DNA of 10,000 bases from assembly GCA_020216745.1 (NCBI GenBank), contig JAIWNQ010000030.1, positions 1 through 10,000 on the forward strand, in the 5' to 3' direction. The notes under the pieces were generated by a model. That model was not told the DNA's origin. It made no database searches and saw only the letters and a program-made list of their open reading frames with translations. The stretch comes from Candidatus Hydrogenedens sp. Lineage in GTDB: Bacteria; Hydrogenedentota; Hydrogenedentia; Hydrogenedentales; Hydrogenedentaceae. Both the position numbers and the translations under genes were made by a program. Below, piece after piece: positions 8,096-10,000 of this stretch; the first letter of the stretch is position 1, and each line of letters begins with the position of its first letter.

Positions 8096-8578
8096 ATGTT
8101 AGAAACAATTTTTAGCCTAACAACACTTTGGTGGGTATTACTATTATTTATATACCTTCCATGCTGTGTCGCTTTAATTATTATCGTACTCCTACAAAAA
8201 GGAAAAGGTGCTGGATTTGCAGGTGCCTTTGGTTTAAGCCCAGGCACAGAAAGCGTGTTTGGACCCAAATTAGCACGTACTCTCCCACAAAAATTAACAT
8301 ACATAAGTGCTGGTGTATTTATGGTTCTTGCCATTCTTCTATCAACCATATCAGGTAAAGTCGGGAAAGGACCTGCTCCTGAACTTGTTTATAATGAGTT
8401 ATCTACTGAACAGAATACTGCTTTGGATAATTTATTCGATAATAAAACACCGTCAACAACAACGACTCCTGTCACTGTTGAAAACAAGACAAATACACCT
8501 CCTGTGGAAAGTGCTCCAGTAAGTACGGAAACAGATGCTCCACAAAGTTCAACGGAAACACCTACCTCAAACCAATAG
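8096..8578 (+). CDS. secG: Sec translocon subunit SecG with long low-complexity tail
   Basis: SecG is the small, non-essential membrane subunit of the SecYEG channel and assists SecA-driven export. Residues 1-85 fit the family: TM1 (about 11-33), the signature VLLQKGKGAGFAGAFG (31-46), the FGPK loop region, and TM2 (about 66-84). The product is 160 residues, while many SecG proteins have 75-115. The excess is a tail (about 90-160) rich in Thr, Pro, Ser and Asn, which should face the periplasm if topology follows E. coli SecG. ATG 8096 is the only good start. The nearest purine-rich site is AAGGA (8076-8080), 15 bases away, with AGG (8082-8084) closer but short, so the ribosome binding site is poorly placed and coupling to tpiA may help. 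Confidence 0.93.
   Translation: MLETIFSLTTLWWVLLLFIYLPCCVALIIIVLLQKGKGAGFAGAFGLSPGTESVFGPKLARTLPQKLTYISAGVFMVLAILLSTISGKVGKGPAPELVYNELSTEQNTALDNLFDNKTPSTTTTPVTVENKTNTPPVESAPVSTETDAPQSSTETPTSNQ
8363..8575 (+). other. Thr/Pro/Ser-rich disordered tail of SecG
   Basis: This encodes residues 90-160. The composition is dominated by Thr, Pro, Ser, Asn and Glu, with runs such as TTTT and no hydrophobic segment. It is probably disordered and, by homology to E. coli topology, periplasmic. Codons for Thr vary (aca, act, acg, acc), so it is not a simple nucleotide repeat. Confidence 0.7.
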
Positions 8579-8674
8579 TATTGATTGCAACATCTATTTT
8601 ATTAATATTACTTATTCTTTTCACTAAAGACTCCTATTTTTTGTAAAATACATACAATCTTCTTTTAAAGCATT

Positions 8675-8680
8675 GGATGA
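8675..8680 (+). promoter_or_regulatory. Ribosome binding site deciding the murA start
   Basis: GGATGA lies seven bases before ATG 8688. A TTG at 8673 is in frame and would add five residues, but it overlaps this site and has only a weak AAAG upstream. Starting at 8688 gives MDKIIIRG, matching the usual MurA beginning (E. coli MDKFRVQG), so ATG 8688 is preferred. Confidence 0.65.
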
Positions 8681-8687
8681 ATATTTT

Positions 8688-9947
8688 ATGGATAAAATAA
8701 TTATTCGTGGTAATAACCCGTTAAAAGGGAAAGTTCAAATCCGTGGGGCAAAAAATGCGGTACTCCCTCTTATGGCTGCGTCTATCTTAGCTGAAGAACC
8801 GTGTGTACTTCATAATGTCCCGTGTCTCCATGATGTATTTACTATGGATAAACTTCTTAGCCAGATGGGATTACAAATAGAATTTACAGGTAGGTTTATG
8901 ACTATTGTCACACCAAATCGTATATCACCTACCGCACCTTATGACCTTGTGCGTAAAATGCGTGCTTCATTTTTTGTATTAGGTCCACTCTTAGCACGAT
9001 GTGGGAAAGCACGTGTATCTTTACCTGGTGGCTGTGCTATAGGCACACGCCCTGTAGATATTCATCTAAAAGGGTTAGAACAACTCGGAGCAAAGATTCG
9101 TTTAGAAGAAGGTTATGTAGTGGCAGAGGGACGATTAAAAGGAACAGACATTTATTTAGATTTTCCAAGTGTAGGTGCAACTGAAAACTTAATAATGGCG
9201 GCTGTCCGTGCCAAAGGAATAACCCGATTATTTAATCCAGCCCAAGAACCTGAGATAGTTGATTTGGCAAACTTTTTGAACAAAATGGGTGCAGAAATTG
9301 AAGGAGCTGGAACAGAAGTTATAAAAATTAAAGGGATAAAATCCCTCGGAGGCACAGAACACAATGTTATCCCCGACCGTATCGAGGCAGGGACTTTCCT
9401 TATTGCAGGTCTGGCAACTTTTGGCGATGTTCAGGTTGACTCTGTAATTCCTGAATATTTAAGCACCTTCATCTCAAAACTTAACGAATTGGGTGCTGAT
9501 GTCCAAATAGGTAGTAGCTATATACGGGTCAAATCCCCTCAAAAACCATTAAAAGCTATAAATATAACAACTCTCCCCTACCCTGGATTTCCAACAGATT
9601 TACAAGCTCAAATGATGGCTCTTCTCACATGTGCAGAAGGAACAAGTGTGATTAAAGAGACTGTTTTCGAAAATAGATTTCTTCACGTAGCGGAATTAAT
9701 ACGTATGGGTGCTGATATTACTTTAGAAGGGAATACCGCCATTATTAGAGGAACAGAAAAATTAATTGGTGCTCCTGTTATGGCATCTGACCTTCGCGCA
9801 AGTGCAGCACTCGTTATAGCAGGGTTAATGGCAAAAGAAGGCGAAACTATTATTTCACGGGTATACCATTTAGACCGTGGCTATGAACGAATTGAGGAAA
9901 GACTTGCCAGTCTCGGTGCAGATATTCAAAGAATTCACGAGGAGTAA
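8688..9947 (+). CDS. murA: UDP-N-acetylglucosamine 1-carboxyvinyltransferase
   Basis: MurA is the cytoplasmic enzyme of the first committed step of peptidoglycan synthesis: it transfers enolpyruvyl from phosphoenolpyruvate to UDP-GlcNAc. From ATG 8688 the product has 419 residues, equal to the E. coli enzyme. Visible landmarks are GAKNAVLP (Lys22, Asn23), LPGGCAIGTRPVD with catalytic Cys116 (E. coli Cys115), FPTDLQ with Asp304 (E. coli Asp305), DLRASAAL (Arg370) and DRGYERIE (Arg397). The active-site Cys is the residue fosfomycin alkylates in E. coli; some naturally resistant MurA proteins have Asp there, but this one keeps Cys. The 109-base gap after secG is T-rich. It has no clear terminator and only a weak promoter-like pair (TTCACT-like, then TAAAAT at 8644-8649), so murA may have its own promoter or be read through. 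The next gene starts four bases after the stop. Confidence 0.98.
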   Translation: MDKIIIRGNNPLKGKVQIRGAKNAVLPLMAASILAEEPCVLHNVPCLHDVFTMDKLLSQMGLQIEFTGRFMTIVTPNRISPTAPYDLVRKMRASFFVLGPLLARCGKARVSLPGGCAIGTRPVDIHLKGLEQLGAKIRLEEGYVVAEGRLKGTDIYLDFPSVGATENLIMAAVRAKGITRLFNPAQEPEIVDLANFLNKMGAEIEGAGTEVIKIKGIKSLGGTEHNVIPDRIEAGTFLIAGLATFGDVQVDSVIPEYLSTFISKLNELGADVQIGSSYIRVKSPQKPLKAINITTLPYPGFPTDLQAQMMALLTCAEGTSVIKETVFENRFLHVAELIRMGADITLEGNTAIIRGTEKLIGAPVMASDLRASAALVIAGLMAKEGETIISRVYHLDRGYERIEERLASLGADIQRIHEE

Positions 9948-9951
9948 ATCA

Positions 9952-10000
9952 ATGAAAACTTTTATTATTCAGAGTGATGATGACCTTAATAAAGTAAAAC
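9952..10000 (+). CDS. Start of an unidentified gene, cut by the window edge
   Basis: ATG 9952 is preceded by GAGGAG (9939-9944) with a seven-base spacer, inside the end of murA, and the frame stays open to the edge. Only 16 residues are visible (beginning MKTFIIQSDDDL), too few to identify a family. The four-base gap after the murA stop makes cotranscription and coupling with murA likely. In some bacteria murA is followed by histidine biosynthesis genes, so hisD or hisG is one possibility, but nothing here proves it. Confidence 0.6.
   Translation, partial: MKTFIIQSDDDLNKVK

Noticed and set aside
8673..8687. TTG 8673 as the murA start
   Set aside because: It adds five residues not expected in MurA, overlaps the GGATGA site and has only weak upstream signal. 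ATG 8688 matches the family N-terminus.
8579..8687. Terminator or small RNA in the gap between secG and murA
   Set aside because: The gap is T-rich but I see no GC-containing stem followed by a T-run and no recognisable RNA motif.

Overview
The window reads as a low-GC (AT-rich) chromosomal segment of a diderm (Gram-negative-type) bacterium. The evidence is an RND efflux module, which needs an outer membrane, next to housekeeping genes for glycolysis, protein export and peptidoglycan synthesis. Every supported gene is on the + strand and coding density is high. No rRNA, tRNA, CRISPR array, insertion sequence or phage gene is visible. The sequence alone does not let me name the phylum. The proteins are clearly bacterial.

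Positions 2-7183 hold an efflux module: the C-terminal end of a periplasmic adaptor (membrane fusion protein, 2-268), then two different full-length RND permeases (327-4025 and 4022-7183). The permease genes overlap by four bases in a GTGA junction, so they are probably translationally coupled. Adaptor plus two non-identical permeases resembles MdtABC, where two different permeases form a mixed trimer. The first permease is unusual: it is about 180 residues longer than the second. Three discrete insertions account for the difference: a Ser/Asn/Thr-rich loop in the docking region, a charged insert in the first porter half, and a roughly 100-residue Phe-rich hydrophobic block between the normal TM6 and TM7.

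Positions 7305-9947 hold three core genes in a row: tpiA (triosephosphate isomerase), secG (Sec translocon subunit with a long low-complexity tail) and murA (UDP-GlcNAc enolpyruvyl transferase). tpiA and secG are 38 bases apart and probably cotranscribed. murA follows a 109-base gap, and its best start is ATG 8688, not the upstream TTG 8673. A further gene starts at 9952 with a good ribosome binding site but is cut by the window edge.

I see no clearly new multi-gene system. The most notable features are the architecture of the first permease and the coupled tandem permease arrangement.
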